This document shows, piece by piece, positions 1 to 9,461 of a DNA stretch of 64,000 nt. How positions within the stretch are numbered: position 1 is the stretch's first letter; each line of letters starts with the position of its first letter. Made by a program: the position numbers and the translations under genes. Location of the stretch: assembly GCF_900172315.1 (NCBI RefSeq), contig NZ_FWFV01000007.1, forward strand, positions 155,920-219,919, written 5' to 3'. The stretch comes from Palleronia marisminoris (GTDB taxonomy: Bacteria; Pseudomonadota; Alphaproteobacteria; Rhodobacterales; Rhodobacteraceae). The notes below the pieces were generated by a model. That model had not been told where the DNA came from. It made no database searches and saw only the letters and a list, made by a program, of their open reading frames with translations.

Positions 1-695
1 CCCGCGGGCCGGGGAAGCCGGTGATACAGGTGCGTGAAACTCGCCGCACCCAGGAGAGGCACCAGCAGGTTCACGATCGGCACCGTCAGCGGCACCGCCA
101 TGACGCAACCCGCCGCCCAGATCCGCAGGCTGTACCGCCGGCGTAGCGCGGCCGCGCCCTCGCGTCCCAGCCGGCGCGCGGCGATCAGCTGGAAATACTC
201 GCGACCCAGCAGAAAGCCGTTCAGCGCGTAGAAGATGAGCGGCGCGAAGGGCGGCAGCAGCAGATACGCCACCAAGGCGGCCATGTTCGCAAGGATCAGC
301 ACGCCGAGGAACCCGGCCCCGTCGCGGATCGAATCGGCCAGCGACAGGCGCGGCGCAGGCGAGAGCTGCGGGTAGTGCTTCGCCTCGACCGCGTCGGTCA
401 CGTCGTCCAGGAAGAACGAGGTGAAGGCCGAGGCGACGGGCACCATCAGGAACACCGACAGGACCAGCAATCCGATGACGGACGCGCCCGAGGCGATGTC
501 GTCCAGCCACCCGATCTCGCCGATCCAGGGCAGGGCAACCGTGTCGGGCAGCAGCCAGTTCATCCCCCAGACGAACGCCGCGCCGAAGGCGATCAGCAGC
601 CCGACGGTCAGCGCCAGCCCGGTCCAGAGCACCCGCTGAAACGCCGGATCGCCCAGCTGCCGGGCCGCCTTCGCAACGTCCGAAAGGAATTTCAC
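1..695 (-). CDS. EI24/CysZ-like membrane protein (3' end outside window)
   Basis: Reading the minus strand from a GTG at 695 gives about 231 codons of an integral membrane protein that runs off the left edge. Hydrophobic helices are visible at about residues 22-43, 68-88, 125-160 and 190-215, separated by short polar loops, the pattern of the EI24/CysZ family (CysZ is a sulfate permease in E. coli, but alphaproteobacterial members are uncharacterised). The GTG overlaps the TGA of the upstream nitroreductase gene by 4 nt (GTGA), so the two are probably translated together. The start rests on that overlap. Transport of sulfate is only an inference from the family. Confidence 0.75.
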   Translation of the reverse strand, partial: MKFLSDVAKAARQLGDPAFQRVLWTGLALTVGLLIAFGAAFVWGMNWLLPDTVALPWIGEIGWLDDIASGASVIGLLVLSVFLMVPVASAFTSFFLDDVTDAVEAKHYPQLSPAPRLSLADSIRDGAGFLGVLILANMAALVAYLLLPPFAPLIFYALNGFLLGREYFQLIAARRLGREGAAALRRRYSLRIWAAGCVMAVPLTVPIVNLLVPLLGAASFTHLYHRLPRPA

Positions 696-1270
696 TCCAG
701 CACCCAGCTGATCTTGGCGGCCATGTCGGGGCGCGGCCGGTCGGGGGGTGCGCTCGTCTCCGTGCCGATATGGATGAGACCGGCGACCAGCTCGTGCGGT
801 TCGAGGCCGAGGCCCTCACGCGCGAAGGTCTCGTCATGGCAGGCCCAGCCGGTCAGCCAGTTCGCGCCCCATCCGCTGGCCAGCGCGGCGTTCAGCAATT
901 GCAGGCAGACGGCCCCGGACGACAGGACCTGCTCGACCCGGGGCACCTTGGGGTGCTCGACCGGCGTGCAGACCACCGCGACGGCAAGGCCCCCGTTGGC
1001 GTATTGCGAGCGTTGCTTGTCGATCTCCTCGGGCGCACGGCCGAGTGCTTCGCCGCGCGTGCTCACAAGCTCGGCCAGTCGCATCAGGGCAGCGCGCTCC
1101 AGCACGATCAGGCGCCAGGGTTCCAGCTTGCCGTGATCGGGTGCACGCAGCGCCGCCGTCAGGATCGGATCCAGCGCGGCGCGATCGGGCACGGGATCCG
1201 CCAGCGTCTTGTGCGGGCGCGATCGGCGGGACAGCAGGAAGTCGAGGGCGGCTGGGTCAGGCTGTGGCAT
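692..1270 (-). CDS. nitroreductase family protein (YdjA-like)
   Basis: A 192-residue single-domain protein of the flavin-dependent nitroreductase family. The N-terminal RRSRPHKTLADPVP segment followed by APDHGKLEPWRL matches the FMN-binding start of the small YdjA-type subgroup, and GWGANWLTGW (about residues 130-140) is its usual central motif. Such enzymes use NAD(P)H to reduce nitro compounds or quinones; the physiological substrate is unknown. I start it at the ATG at 1270; the reading frame stays open upstream to 1396, but that would collide with the start of the DUF167 gene on the other strand. The stop overlaps the next minus-strand gene. Confidence 0.88.
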   Translation of the reverse strand: MPQPDPAALDFLLSRRSRPHKTLADPVPDRAALDPILTAALRAPDHGKLEPWRLIVLERAALMRLAELVSTRGEALGRAPEEIDKQRSQYANGGLAVAVVCTPVEHPKVPRVEQVLSSGAVCLQLLNAALASGWGANWLTGWACHDETFAREGLGLEPHELVAGLIHIGTETSAPPDRPRPDMAAKISWVLE

Positions 1271-1378
1271 GTGCACTCCGGTCGGTTCGCCTTCCATGTC
1301 GGGCCGTGCTGGCGGGCGGTCAACGGCTGCGGCCACATTCGGCGCGAAATTCCGGCGGCCGGGTGGTAGGGCAGGGGC

Positions 1379-1627
1379 ATGACCGACCTCAGCCATCTCG
1401 CCCGGCCCGGCACGACCCTCAGCCTGCGCGTGACGCCGAATGCCCGCACCGCCGACATCCGGGCCGAGGGCGACACGATCCGCATCCGCGTGACCGTCCC
1501 GCCCGAGAAGGGGAAGGCCAATGCTGCGGTGCTCAAGGCCCTGTCGAAGGCTCTCGACGTTCCGAAATCCCGGCTCGAGATCGCCTCGGGCGCCACCGGC
1601 CGCAACAAGACCTTGCGCATCCTCTAG
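1379..1627 (+). CDS. DUF167 (YggU-type) protein
   Basis: A complete 82-residue DUF167 protein. Family hallmarks visible are the N-terminal LRVTPNA strand, then PPEKGKANAAVLKALSKAL (about residues 41-59) and the terminal SGATGRNKTLRI segment. The family is widespread and structurally known, but its function is not established. The gene sits between two minus-strand genes, convergent with the 80-residue ORF that ends one base after it, and so is probably transcribed alone. The start is an ATG with a purine-rich leader (gggcaggggc). Confidence 0.9.
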   Translation: MTDLSHLARPGTTLSLRVTPNARTADIRAEGDTIRIRVTVPPEKGKANAAVLKALSKALDVPKSRLEIASGATGRNKTLRIL

Positions 1628-1870
1628 TCAGCGCTTCACGGGGCGGCCCAGCTTGTAGGCGCCCTCGGGCAGGTCGAGCGCCGCTGCCAGATCCGCCACC
1701 TGCGCGAACGAAAGGGTGATCTTGTGCGGCCGCTCGGTACGGGGGTCGAACTGCTCGACCGTCACGCAATCCTCGAAGGCGTTGATCGTGACATCCTCCT
1801 GCCGGTGTCCGGCCGGGTCGTCGACCAGAGTAATGACCGTGGCGTCGAATTCGTGCTCGATGGTGAACAT
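1628..1870 (-). CDS. conserved-looking small hypothetical protein
   Basis: An 80-residue, soluble, acidic protein (begins MFTIEHEFDATVITLVDD, ends KLGRPVKR). I do not recognise a named family. It has no signal peptide or membrane helix; alternating beta-type residues in the first 50 residues and a short C-terminal helix suggest a compact alpha/beta fold. High GC at third positions and the tight packing against the DUF167 gene (convergent, 0 nt gap) support a real gene. The frame is open to 1996, but that extension overlaps the leader of the M48 gene and has no Shine-Dalgarno site, so the ATG at 1870 is preferred. Confidence 0.7.
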   Translation of the reverse strand: MFTIEHEFDATVITLVDDPAGHRQEDVTINAFEDCVTVEQFDPRTERPHKITLSFAQVADLAAALDLPEGAYKLGRPVKR

Positions 1871-1986
1871 TGCCCGTCCCCTTGTCCTTGGGGCCGACCC
1901 TCTCGCGGAACCGCCTGGGGTGCAATGGGCTGGTCCCCGCGCGCGTCGCCGATATGTTGCGGTCGATCCCGACCCGGAGCGACCCG

Positions 1987-2676
1987 ATGCGCGCATTCGT
2001 CCTTTCGATCCTTCTGGCGCTCACCACCGCCTGCAGCGTGCCGGTGGCACCGGCGCCCCCTCCGCCTCCGCCTCCCACGGCCGCGGTGCCGCCCTCGGCC
2101 CAGCCGCTGGTCGAGGTGGTCAACCGCGTGATGCCGGTGGCCGTCCGCGCCTGCCGCAGCCAGCGCACCAGGCAACGGTGCGACTTCCTCGTGGCGCTGG
2201 ACGATTCGCCTGATATCGAGGCGAACGCCTTCCAGACCCTCTCGCGCGATGGCCGCCCGGTGATCGGCTTCACCCTGCCGCTCGTCCAGCAGACCCGCAA
2301 CGCGGACGAACTGGCCTTCATCCTCGCCCATGAGGCCGCACACCATATCGCCGGGCACATCGCGCGGGGGCAGAACTCGGCCCGGATCGGCGCCGATCTG
2401 ATCGGCGGGCTCGTCGCGGCGGGCGGAGGGAACGATGTCGCCATCCGCGAGGCGCAGAACTTCGGCGCCTTCCTGGGCGCGCGCCGCTACGCGCAGGAGT
2501 TCGAGCTCGAGGCCGACGCGCTCGGCGCGCTGATCGCGCGCGAGGCCGGCTACGATCCCCTGCGCGGCGTGATGTTCTTCCAGAACGCGCCCGATCCAGG
2601 GAGCAGTTTCCTCGGGACCCACCCGCCGAACGCGGCTCGGGTCGACATCGTGCGCCGGGCATTGGCGGGGTCGTGA
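1987..2676 (+). CDS. M48-family metalloprotease, putative lipoprotein
   Basis: 229 residues. The N-terminus (MRAFVLSILLALTTAC) is a signal peptide ending in a lipobox-like TTAC, followed by a proline-rich tether (APPPPPPP). The catalytic zinc motif HEAAH lies at about residue 116, and a downstream EFELEADALG segment supplies the third metal ligand (Glu), as in M48 peptidases such as the BepA/LoiP group that work on outer-membrane proteins. Expected location is the periplasm, lipid-anchored. The frame extends upstream to 1870, but only the 1987 ATG gives a signal peptide. The substrate is unknown. The gene is followed by the ribosomal cluster but is not functionally linked to it. Confidence 0.85.
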   Translation: MRAFVLSILLALTTACSVPVAPAPPPPPPPTAAVPPSAQPLVEVVNRVMPVAVRACRSQRTRQRCDFLVALDDSPDIEANAFQTLSRDGRPVIGFTLPLVQQTRNADELAFILAHEAAHHIAGHIARGQNSARIGADLIGGLVAAGGGNDVAIREAQNFGAFLGARRYAQEFELEADALGALIAREAGYDPLRGVMFFQNAPDPGSSFLGTHPPNAARVDIVRRALAGS

Positions 2677-2681
2677 CGCGC

Positions 2682-2710
2682 TTGCGTCATGCGCGCCCGG
2701 CGTTTATAGG
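2682..2710 (+). promoter_or_regulatory. candidate sigma70 promoter for rplO
   Basis: TTGCGT (2682-2687), 17 nt spacer, TATAGG (2705-2710). The -10 is good and the -35 is half-matching. It begins just after the M48 stop codon and lies about 95 nt upstream of rplO, which needs its own promoter because the gene upstream is unrelated. Confidence 0.4.
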
Positions 2711-2804
2711 CGCCCGGTGGCCCTCGGGGCTGCGAATCCGTGAAACGCCGCGTGTGCCCGCTCCCGTCGCTTGGGGGGCATTTCCGGCAAGGTAGGAGAG
2801 CGAC

Positions 2805-3290
2805 ATGAAACTGAACGAACTGCGCGACAACGACGGCGCGTCCAAGAAAGCCAAGCGCATCGGCCGCGGCCCGGGCTCGGGCAAGGGCAAGACCGCCGGC
2901 CGGGGTATCAAGGGCCAGAAATCCCGCTCGGGCGTGGCGATCAAGGGCTACGAGGGCGGCCAGATGCCGCTCTACCAGCGTCTGCCGAAGCGTGGCTTCA
3001 ACAACATCAACCGCAAGACCTACGCGGTGGTGAACCTGGGCCTGATCCAGAAATTCATCGACGCCGGCAAGCTTGGCGAAGAGATCACCGAGACCGAGCT
3101 GCTCGATTCGGGCCTCGTGCGCCGCAAGCGCGACGGCATCCGCCTGCTGGCCAAGGGTGAGCTGACGACGGCCGCCAAGATCACCGTGTCGGGTGCCTCC
3201 AAGGGCGCCATCGACGCGGTCGAGAAAGCCGGCGGCTCGGTCACCGTCACCGGCGGCACTCGCCCCGGCGAGGGCGAAGACGCGGCCTGA
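2805..3290 (+). CDS. rplO: 50S ribosomal protein L15
   Basis: 161 residues, the usual alphaproteobacterial length. The N-terminus ([20 protein letters not shown]) and the glycine/basic-rich segment that threads into the 23S rRNA core ([18 protein letters not shown], about residues 22-39) are diagnostic. The Shine-Dalgarno site is GGTAGGAGAG. In the classic spc operon rplO follows rpmD and precedes secY. Here an unrelated protease gene precedes it and a terminator plus an outer-membrane protein gene separate it from secY, so it looks like a one-gene transcription unit. Confidence 0.98.
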   Translation: MKLNELRDNDGASKKAKRIGRGPGSGKGKTAGRGIKGQKSRSGVAIKGYEGGQMPLYQRLPKRGFNNINRKTYAVVNLGLIQKFIDAGKLGEEITETELLDSGLVRRKRDGIRLLAKGELTTAAKITVSGASKGAIDAVEKAGGSVTVTGGTRPGEGEDAA

Positions 3291-3320
3291 TCCGGCCCCT
3301 TCGACCAATCGATTGTGCTG

Positions 3321-3350
3321 GCGGCGCGCTCCCTCGGGGCGCGCCGCTTT
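3321..3350 (+). terminator. probable rho-independent terminator after rplO
   Basis: Perfect 9-bp GC stem (gcggcgcgc 3321-3329, gcgcgccgc 3339-3347), 9-nt loop, followed by only three T. It lies 30 nt after the rplO stop and suggests that most rplO transcription does not enter the next gene. Confidence 0.7.
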
Positions 3351-3475
3351 CCATTCGGGCGAGGGTCGTGTCGACGCCGCCACAGGGCTTCCCCGCACCA
3401 CGGGGGCGTCTATACGCACGCAACCTCCGGCAGTAGAACCCGCGTTGCCCACGGGGGGCATTGAGGGAATCCATT

Positions 3476-4156
3476 ATGAAAACCATTTGTCTGCTCGCTG
3501 CCGCCGTTCTGGCCGCCGGGTCCGCCCATGCCGGTGGCGTCACCGCGCCCGCGCTGGACCCGCAACCGCAACCGCAACCGCAACCGGCGCCCATTCCGGT
3601 CTCGCAGCTTGATTGGACCGGCGGCTATGTTGGCGCCTCGCTCGGCTACGGTGATGTCGACGCCGAGATCGTCGAACCGCTCGACCTCGACGCCAGCGGT
3701 GCCATCGGCGGCGTCTTCGCCGGCTACCAGCACGATTTCGGCAGCTTCGTCCTCGGCGCCGAACTCGACGCGAATCTCGCGAATCTCGATGTCGACGTCG
3801 ACGCGATCGACCTCGACGGCGTCGACATCTCGGTGGACCGCCTTCACCGCCTGAAGGTGCGCGCGGGCTACGATGCGGGCCGTGCGCTGGTCTATGGCGT
3901 CGCCGGGGCCGCCTATGGCAACCTACACGTTGAAGTGGACGATCTCGACGGTCTCAGCGGCGAAGATGATGCGAGCGACTGGGGCTACGTCGTCGGCGCC
4001 GGCGCGGATGTCCTCGTCAGCGACCGCGTCTCGATCGGCGGCGAGGTTCTCTACCACAAGTTCGACGCGCTGGCCGATGCGGACGAACTGGGCGCCGAGC
4101 AAGGTCTCGACGCCGAGGTGATCACCTTCCAAGCCCGCGTCGCCTACAGGTTCTGA
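3476..4156 (+). CDS. outer-membrane beta-barrel protein (porin-like)
   Basis: 226 residues. A clear signal peptide (MKTICLLAAAVLAAGSAHA) is followed by a short proline-glutamine linker and then an 8-strand type beta-barrel: WTGGYVGASLGYGD opens the barrel, alternating aromatic strands continue to the end, and the protein finishes with the outer-membrane signature VAYRF (terminal Phe). This is the pattern of the small OmpA-barrel/Omp25-like surface proteins of alphaproteobacteria. The exposed loops are strongly acidic, rich in Asp. The ATG at 3476 is chosen over 3461 because it begins the signal peptide. The gene is lodged between rplO and secY and carries its own terminator-like hairpin. Confidence 0.85.
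   Translation: MKTICLLAAAVLAAGSAHAGGVTAPALDPQPQPQPQPAPIPVSQLDWTGGYVGASLGYGDVDAEIVEPLDLDASGAIGGVFAGYQHDFGSFVLGAELDANLANLDVDVDAIDLDGVDISVDRLHRLKVRAGYDAGRALVYGVAGAAYGNLHVEVDDLDGLSGEDDASDWGYVVGAGADVLVSDRVSIGGEVLYHKFDALADADELGAEQGLDAEVITFQARVAYRF
3561..3584 (+). repeat. (CGCAAC)4 in-frame hexanucleotide repeat
   Basis: Four perfect tandem copies of cgcaac just after the signal-peptide region of the outer-membrane gene encode the dipeptide series Gln-Pro. Changes in copy number would lengthen or shorten the linker without shifting the frame. Confidence 0.85.
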
Positions 4157-4179
4157 TCCTCTTCATCGCCGGACGACGG

Positions 4180-4205
4180 ACGGGGCGGCCACACGGCTGC
4201 CCCGT
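4180..4205 (+). terminator. hairpin after the outer-membrane gene
   Basis: 11-bp stem with one G-U pair (acggggcggcc 4180-4190 with ggctgccccgt 4195-4205) and an ACAC tetraloop, 24 nt after the stop codon. There is no T-run, so it may be a weak terminator or a 3' end stabiliser. Confidence 0.5.
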
Positions 4206-4343
4206 TGCGTGACGGCCCTGCGGCCAGCGCTTTGAGGGAAGGCCAAGGGTGGTTGCGCTGGCGTTCCCGCGCCTTTACATCGGCGTGGATCCTCCAGGCC
4301 GGGCGCGAGCGTATCGGCCCATTGTGACTTCGAAAGGCCCCCC

Positions 4344-5719
<1,376 letters not shown>

Positions 5720-5723
<4 letters not shown>

Positions 5724-6370
5724 CGACAAACATCATTCTTCTGGGGCCACCAGGCGCCGGCAAGGGAACGCAGGCAAGGCGGCTCGAGGATGAGCGCGGC
5801 ATGATCCAGCTCTCGACGGGCGACATGCTGCGCGAGGCGCGCAGCTCGGGCACCGACATGGGCAACCGCGTCGCCGAGGTCATGGATCGCGGCGAGCTTG
5901 TCACCGACGAGATCGTCATCGGCCTGATCGAGGAAAAGCTCGACGCCGATGGCGGCACCGGCTTCATCTTCGACGGCTTTCCGCGGACGCTCGCGCAGGC
6001 CGACGCGCTTGCGGCGCTTCTGAACAAGAAGGGTGCGCGTCTCGACGCGGTGATCGAGATGCAGGTGGATGACGAGGCGCTGGTCAAGCGCATCATCGCC
6101 CGGTCGACCTGCGCCCAGTGCGGCGAGGTCTATAACGACATCACCAAGCCGATCCCCGCGGACGGAAAATGCGCGAATTGCGGCGGCACCGAGTTCAAGC
6201 GCCGGGCCGACGACAACGAGGACAGCCTCCGCCAGAGGCTCCTGGAATACTACAAGAAGACCTCGCCGCTGATCGGCTACTACCACGCCAAGGGCCAGCT
6301 GACCCGCGTGGATGGGCTGGGCGAGATCGACACGGTTTCAGCCGCGATCGCAAAGGTCCTCGACGCCTGA
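5720..6370 (+). CDS. adk: adenylate kinase
   Basis: 216 residues; interconverts ATP + AMP and 2 ADP in the cytoplasm. P-loop [10 protein letters not shown] at residues 9-18; AMP-binding and substrate segments FDGFPRT and the LID domain follow. The LID carries a four-cysteine zinc site (CAQC ... CANC at about residues 130-155), the zinc-binding variant typical of many alphaproteobacteria and Gram-positives rather than the His/Ser/Asp/Thr LID of E. coli. It starts with GTG and overlaps secY by 4 nt. Confidence 0.98.
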
Positions 6371-6501
6371 CTTCCAGCGGCCGCGGCACAGCCCGCGGCC
6401 CCTCGGCGACGCCCCGCCGATCGCCGGCCAATCCCCTTTTGCGACCCCCGCCATCGGGCGTAGCTTCGGTCCCATAAAAAGAAGCAGACCGAGGCAGACC
6501 C

Positions 6502-6615
6502 ATGGATTTCGTGACACTGACCTTCCTGGTCGGCGCTGGCAGTGCGCTGTTCATCGCCGGCGGGATCGTGACCCTCCGCGCCCTGAAGCGGGCAGAGGAT
6601 CGCGACGAGGACTGA
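6502..6615 (+). CDS. 37-residue single-helix membrane miniprotein
   Basis: ATG at 6502 opens a 37-codon frame: MDFVTLTFLVGAGSALFIAG then a charged tail (RALKRAEDRDED). It would be a one-pass inner-membrane protein with a basic/acidic cytoplasmic end. The leader gaccgaggcagacc holds a weak Shine-Dalgarno (GAGGCAG). It is placed between adk and rpsM, in the same direction. Third positions are GC-rich as in neighbouring genes. I do not recognise it; a chance ORF cannot be excluded at this length. Confidence 0.45.
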   Translation: MDFVTLTFLVGAGSALFIAGGIVTLRALKRAEDRDED

Positions 6616-6676
6616 CGCCCCACCTGCGAGATGCTGGCCATCCGCCCGGGGCGGCGTCTATTCGCATGCGCTGCCC

Positions 6677-6705
6677 TTGACCCCGGGGCGAATCCCGACT
6701 AAGGC
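6677..6705 (+). promoter_or_regulatory. candidate promoter for rpsM-rpsK-rpoA-rplQ
   Basis: TTGACC (6677-6682), 17 nt spacer, TAAGGC (6700-6705), about 150 nt upstream of rpsM. The -35 is strong, the -10 weak. The long untranslated leader that follows would be available for ribosomal-protein autoregulation. Confidence 0.42.
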
Positions 6706-6856
6706 GCACCATCCTATGAGATGTGGATGATACGGGGCCTCGCTGCTCCGTGAAACCGCGACTGAAATGACCTGAGCCTGCGGCGGACCGCTTCGGGCTT
6801 ACGTTGTGAAAAAAGGGCCTGGGGTTACGGGCTCGCAACGAAGAGGAAGAGTACAC

Positions 6857-7225
6857 TTGGCACGTATCGCAGGGGTCAACATCCCCACCGCCAAGCGCGT
6901 CCCCGTCGCGCTTACCTACGTTACCGGCATCGGTCCCTCCTCGGCTCGCGCGATCTGCGAGGCCGTCGGCATCGAAGCCAGCCGCCGCGTCAACGAGCTG
7001 TCGGATGCCGAAGTCCTGAAGCTGCGCGAGCATGTCGACGAGAACTACACCGTCGAAGGTGACCTGCGCCGCGAGACGCAGATGAATATCAAGCGCCTGA
7101 TGGACCTCGGCAGCTACCGCGGCCTGCGCCATCGCCGCAACCTCCCCGTGCGCGGCCAGCGCACCCACACCAACGCACGCACGCGCAAGGGCCCCGCAAA
7201 GGCCATTGCCGGCAAGAAGAAGTAA
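6857..7225 (+). CDS. rpsM: 30S ribosomal protein S13 (TTG start)
   Basis: 122 residues, the exact usual S13 length when begun at the TTG at 6857 ([20 protein letters not shown]). An upstream in-frame start at 6806 would add 17 residues not found in S13 proteins. The Shine-Dalgarno GAGGAAGAG ends 5 nt before the TTG. S13 sits in the head of the small subunit, contacts tRNA with its basic tail ([11 protein letters not shown]) and bridges to the large subunit. First gene of the alpha-operon segment here; TTG starts are rare and may hold its translation down. Confidence 0.97.
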   Translation: MARIAGVNIPTAKRVPVALTYVTGIGPSSARAICEAVGIEASRRVNELSDAEVLKLREHVDENYTVEGDLRRETQMNIKRLMDLGSYRGLRHRRNLPVRGQRTHTNARTRKGPAKAIAGKKK

Positions 7226-7240
7226 GGGGAGACCGGACAC

Positions 7241-7633
7241 ATGGCACGCGATCGTCGCGCTACCGCGAAGAAGAAGGTTTCCAAGAACATCGCCGCCGGC
7301 GTTGCTCACGTGAACTCTTCGTTCAACAACACCAAGATCCTGATCTCCGACGTGCAGGGCAACGCCATTTCGTGGTCGTCCGCCGGCACGATGGGCTTCA
7401 AGGGCTCGCGCAAATCAACCCCCTACGCCGCTCAGATGGCCGCCGAAGACGCGGGCAAGAAGGCGCAGGAACACGGTGTGCGCACCATCGAGGTCGAGGT
7501 TCAGGGCCCCGGTTCGGGCCGCGAATCCGCGCTCCGCGCCCTGGCCGCCGTCGGCTTCAACATCACGTCGATCCGCGACGTGACGCCGATGGCCCATAAC
7601 GGCTGCCGTCCGCCCAAGCGCCGCCGCGTCTGA
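7241..7633 (+). CDS. rpsK: 30S ribosomal protein S11
   Basis: 130 residues. Conserved signature [14 protein letters not shown] near the N-terminus and the C-terminal [20 protein letters not shown] (S11 platform tail). It forms part of the platform of the 30S subunit near the E and P sites. 15 nt after rpsM with Shine-Dalgarno AAGGGGAGA; same operon. Confidence 0.99.
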   Translation: MARDRRATAKKKVSKNIAAGVAHVNSSFNNTKILISDVQGNAISWSSAGTMGFKGSRKSTPYAAQMAAEDAGKKAQEHGVRTIEVEVQGPGSGRESALRALAAVGFNITSIRDVTPMAHNGCRPPKRRRV

Positions 7634-7652
7634 TCGGATCTTCGAGAATACC

Positions 7653-7680
7653 GCAGGCCGTGCCACGTCGCACGGCCTGC
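7653..7680 (+). terminator. perfect 11-bp hairpin between rpsK and rpoA
   Basis: gcaggccgtgc (7653-7663) pairs perfectly with gcacggcctgc (7670-7680) around a 6-nt loop. The T-tract is poor and interrupted (attcgtcgtttt). Given that rpoA must be expressed, it is more likely a partial attenuator or an RNA-processing or stability element than a full terminator. Confidence 0.6.
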
Positions 7681-7750
7681 ATTCGTCGTTTTCCACCTCG
7701 GGTGTCGGGGCGTCTTGCATGGGCCGCCGACGAGAATTGAGGAGACATAC

Positions 7751-8767
7751 ATGCTTCACAAGAACTGGCAGGAGCTCATCAAGCCCCAGCAGCTCGAGAT
7801 CAAGCCCGGCAACAATCCGCAGCGTCAGGCGACGGTCATTGCCGAACCGCTGGAGCGTGGCTTCGGTCTGACGCTCGGCAACGCGCTGCGCCGTGTCCTG
7901 ATGTCCTCGCTGCAAGGCGCGGCCATCACGAGCGTTCAGATCGACAACGTCCTGCACGAGTTCAGCTCGATCGCCGGGGTCCGCGAGGACGTCACCGACG
8001 TCGTGCTGAATCTCAAGGGTGTCGCAATCAAGATGGAAGTCGAGGGGCCCAAGCGCGTCTCGATTTCGGCCAAGGGTCCGATGGTCGTCACCGCCGGCGA
8101 CATCTCGGTGTCGCAGGGGATCGAGGTCCTGAACAAGGATCACGTGATCTGCCACCTCGACGACGGTGCGGACCTGTTCATGGAGATGACGGTCAACAGC
8201 GGCAAGGGCTACGTCTCGTCCGACAAGAACCGGCCCGAAGACGCACCGATCGGCCTCATGCCCATCGACGCGATCTACTCGCCGATCCGCAAGGTCAGCT
8301 ACGACGTTCAGCCGACCCGCGAGGGCCAGGTGCTGGACTACGACAAGCTGACCCTCAAGGTCGAAACCGACGGCTCGGTCAGTGCCGAGGACGCCGTGGC
8401 CTATGCTGCGCGCATCCTGCAGGACCAGCTCGGCATCTTCGTCAACTTCGACGAGCCCGACCAAGCCGGCGCCGCCTCTGATGACGACGGCCTCGAGTTC
8501 AACCCGCTTCTGCTGAAGAAGGTGGACGAACTGGAACTGTCGGTGCGCTCGGCCAACTGCCTGAAGAACGACAACATCGTCTATATCGGCGACCTGATCC
8601 AGAAGACCGAGGCCGAGATGCTCCGGACCCCGAACTTCGGCCGCAAGTCGCTGAACGAGATCAAGGAAGTGCTCTCGGGCATGGGTCTGCACCTCGGCAT
8701 GGATGTCGAGGAATGGCCGCCGGAGAACATCGAAGACCTCGCCAAGAAGTACGAAGACAACTTCTGA
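7751..8767 (+). CDS. rpoA: RNA polymerase subunit alpha
   Basis: 338 residues. The N-terminal assembly domain carries [20 protein letters not shown] (about residues 36-55), which dimerises alpha and docks beta/beta'. After an acidic linker (about residues 235-250), the C-terminal domain contains [19 protein letters not shown] and [14 protein letters not shown], the helix-hairpin fold that contacts UP elements and activators. The start at 7751 follows GAGGAGACATAC; the frame is open upstream to 7715 but the added residues are not conserved. Confidence 0.99.
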   Translation: MLHKNWQELIKPQQLEIKPGNNPQRQATVIAEPLERGFGLTLGNALRRVLMSSLQGAAITSVQIDNVLHEFSSIAGVREDVTDVVLNLKGVAIKMEVEGPKRVSISAKGPMVVTAGDISVSQGIEVLNKDHVICHLDDGADLFMEMTVNSGKGYVSSDKNRPEDAPIGLMPIDAIYSPIRKVSYDVQPTREGQVLDYDKLTLKVETDGSVSAEDAVAYAARILQDQLGIFVNFDEPDQAGAASDDDGLEFNPLLLKKVDELELSVRSANCLKNDNIVYIGDLIQKTEAEMLRTPNFGRKSLNEIKEVLSGMGLHLGMDVEEWPPENIEDLAKKYEDNF

Positions 8768-8778
8768 AACCACGATCG

Positions 8779-8799
8779 GGAGGGCGCTCTGCGCCCTCC
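8779..8799 (+). terminator. perfect 9-bp hairpin between rpoA and rplQ
   Basis: ggagggcgc (8779-8787), loop tct, gcgccctcc (8791-8799), 11 nt after the rpoA stop. There is no T-tract. It may stabilise the rpoA 3' end or mark a processing site that sets different levels of alpha and L17. Confidence 0.55.
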
Positions 8800-8884
8800 T
8801 GCAAGACCGGGCACATGCCCCAAGGAGAGTCGGTGACACGCATCGCCGGCCGGACAAAGCAAAACGCGATTTAGGAGATAGAAA

Positions 8885-9298
8885 ATGCGTCACGCCCGCG
8901 GATACCGCCGCCTCAACCGCACCCATGAGCACCGCAAGGCGCTCTGGGCGAACATGGCCGGCTCGCTGATCGAGCACGAGCAGATCAAGACGACCCTGCC
9001 CAAGGCGAAGGAACTTCGCCCGATCGTCGAGAAGCTGATCACGCTCGCCAAGCGCGGCGACCTGCACGCCCGCCGTCAGGCCCGATCCCAGCTGAAGCAG
9101 GACCAGTATGTCGAGAAGCTGTTCGACATCCTCGGCCCCCGCTACGCCGAGCGTCAGGGCGGCTACATCCGTGTCCTGAAGGCCGGCTTCCGCTACGGCG
9201 ACATGGCCCCGATGGCGATCATCGAATTCGTCGATCGCGACCGTGACGCCAAGGGCGCTGGCGACCGTGCCCGCCTCGAGGCCGAAGACGCCGAATAA
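8885..9298 (+). CDS. rplQ: 50S ribosomal protein L17
   Basis: 137 residues. [20 protein letters not shown] and [20 protein letters not shown] are the invariant N-terminal signature; the protein ends in a short acidic tail. L17 lies near the peptide exit tunnel. It is the last gene of the operon and is followed by a strong terminator. Shine-Dalgarno TTAGGAGATAG. Confidence 0.99.
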   Translation: MRHARGYRRLNRTHEHRKALWANMAGSLIEHEQIKTTLPKAKELRPIVEKLITLAKRGDLHARRQARSQLKQDQYVEKLFDILGPRYAERQGGYIRVLKAGFRYGDMAPMAIIEFVDRDRDAKGAGDRARLEAEDAE

Positions 9299-9324
9299 GC
9301 GTCTCCCTCTTGAGACACGATCCG

Positions 9325-9354
9325 AACGGCGGGGTTTTGCTCCGCCGTTTTTTT
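9325..9354 (+). terminator. rho-independent terminator of the ribosomal/rpoA operon
   Basis: 8-bp perfect stem aacggcgg (9325-9332) with ccgccgtt (9342-9349), 9-nt loop and seven T (9348-9354), starting 26 nt after rplQ. Confidence 0.92.
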
Positions 9355-9461
9355 ATGCCGCATGGGCTCTGGCATCGGCCCGGGATATAAATCAAACGAT
9401 GCATGCCGCGATGAAAATTGCCTCGTCGGGTGTTTTCTGCAAGCAGCACGGGAATGATGCC

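Noticed and set aside
3561..3584. short tandem array as a CRISPR
   Set aside because: Units are only 6 nt, without spacers, and in frame inside a gene.
6806..6856. upstream start for S13
   Set aside because: Would add 17 residues not found in S13; TTG at 6857 gives exact length and good ribosome site.
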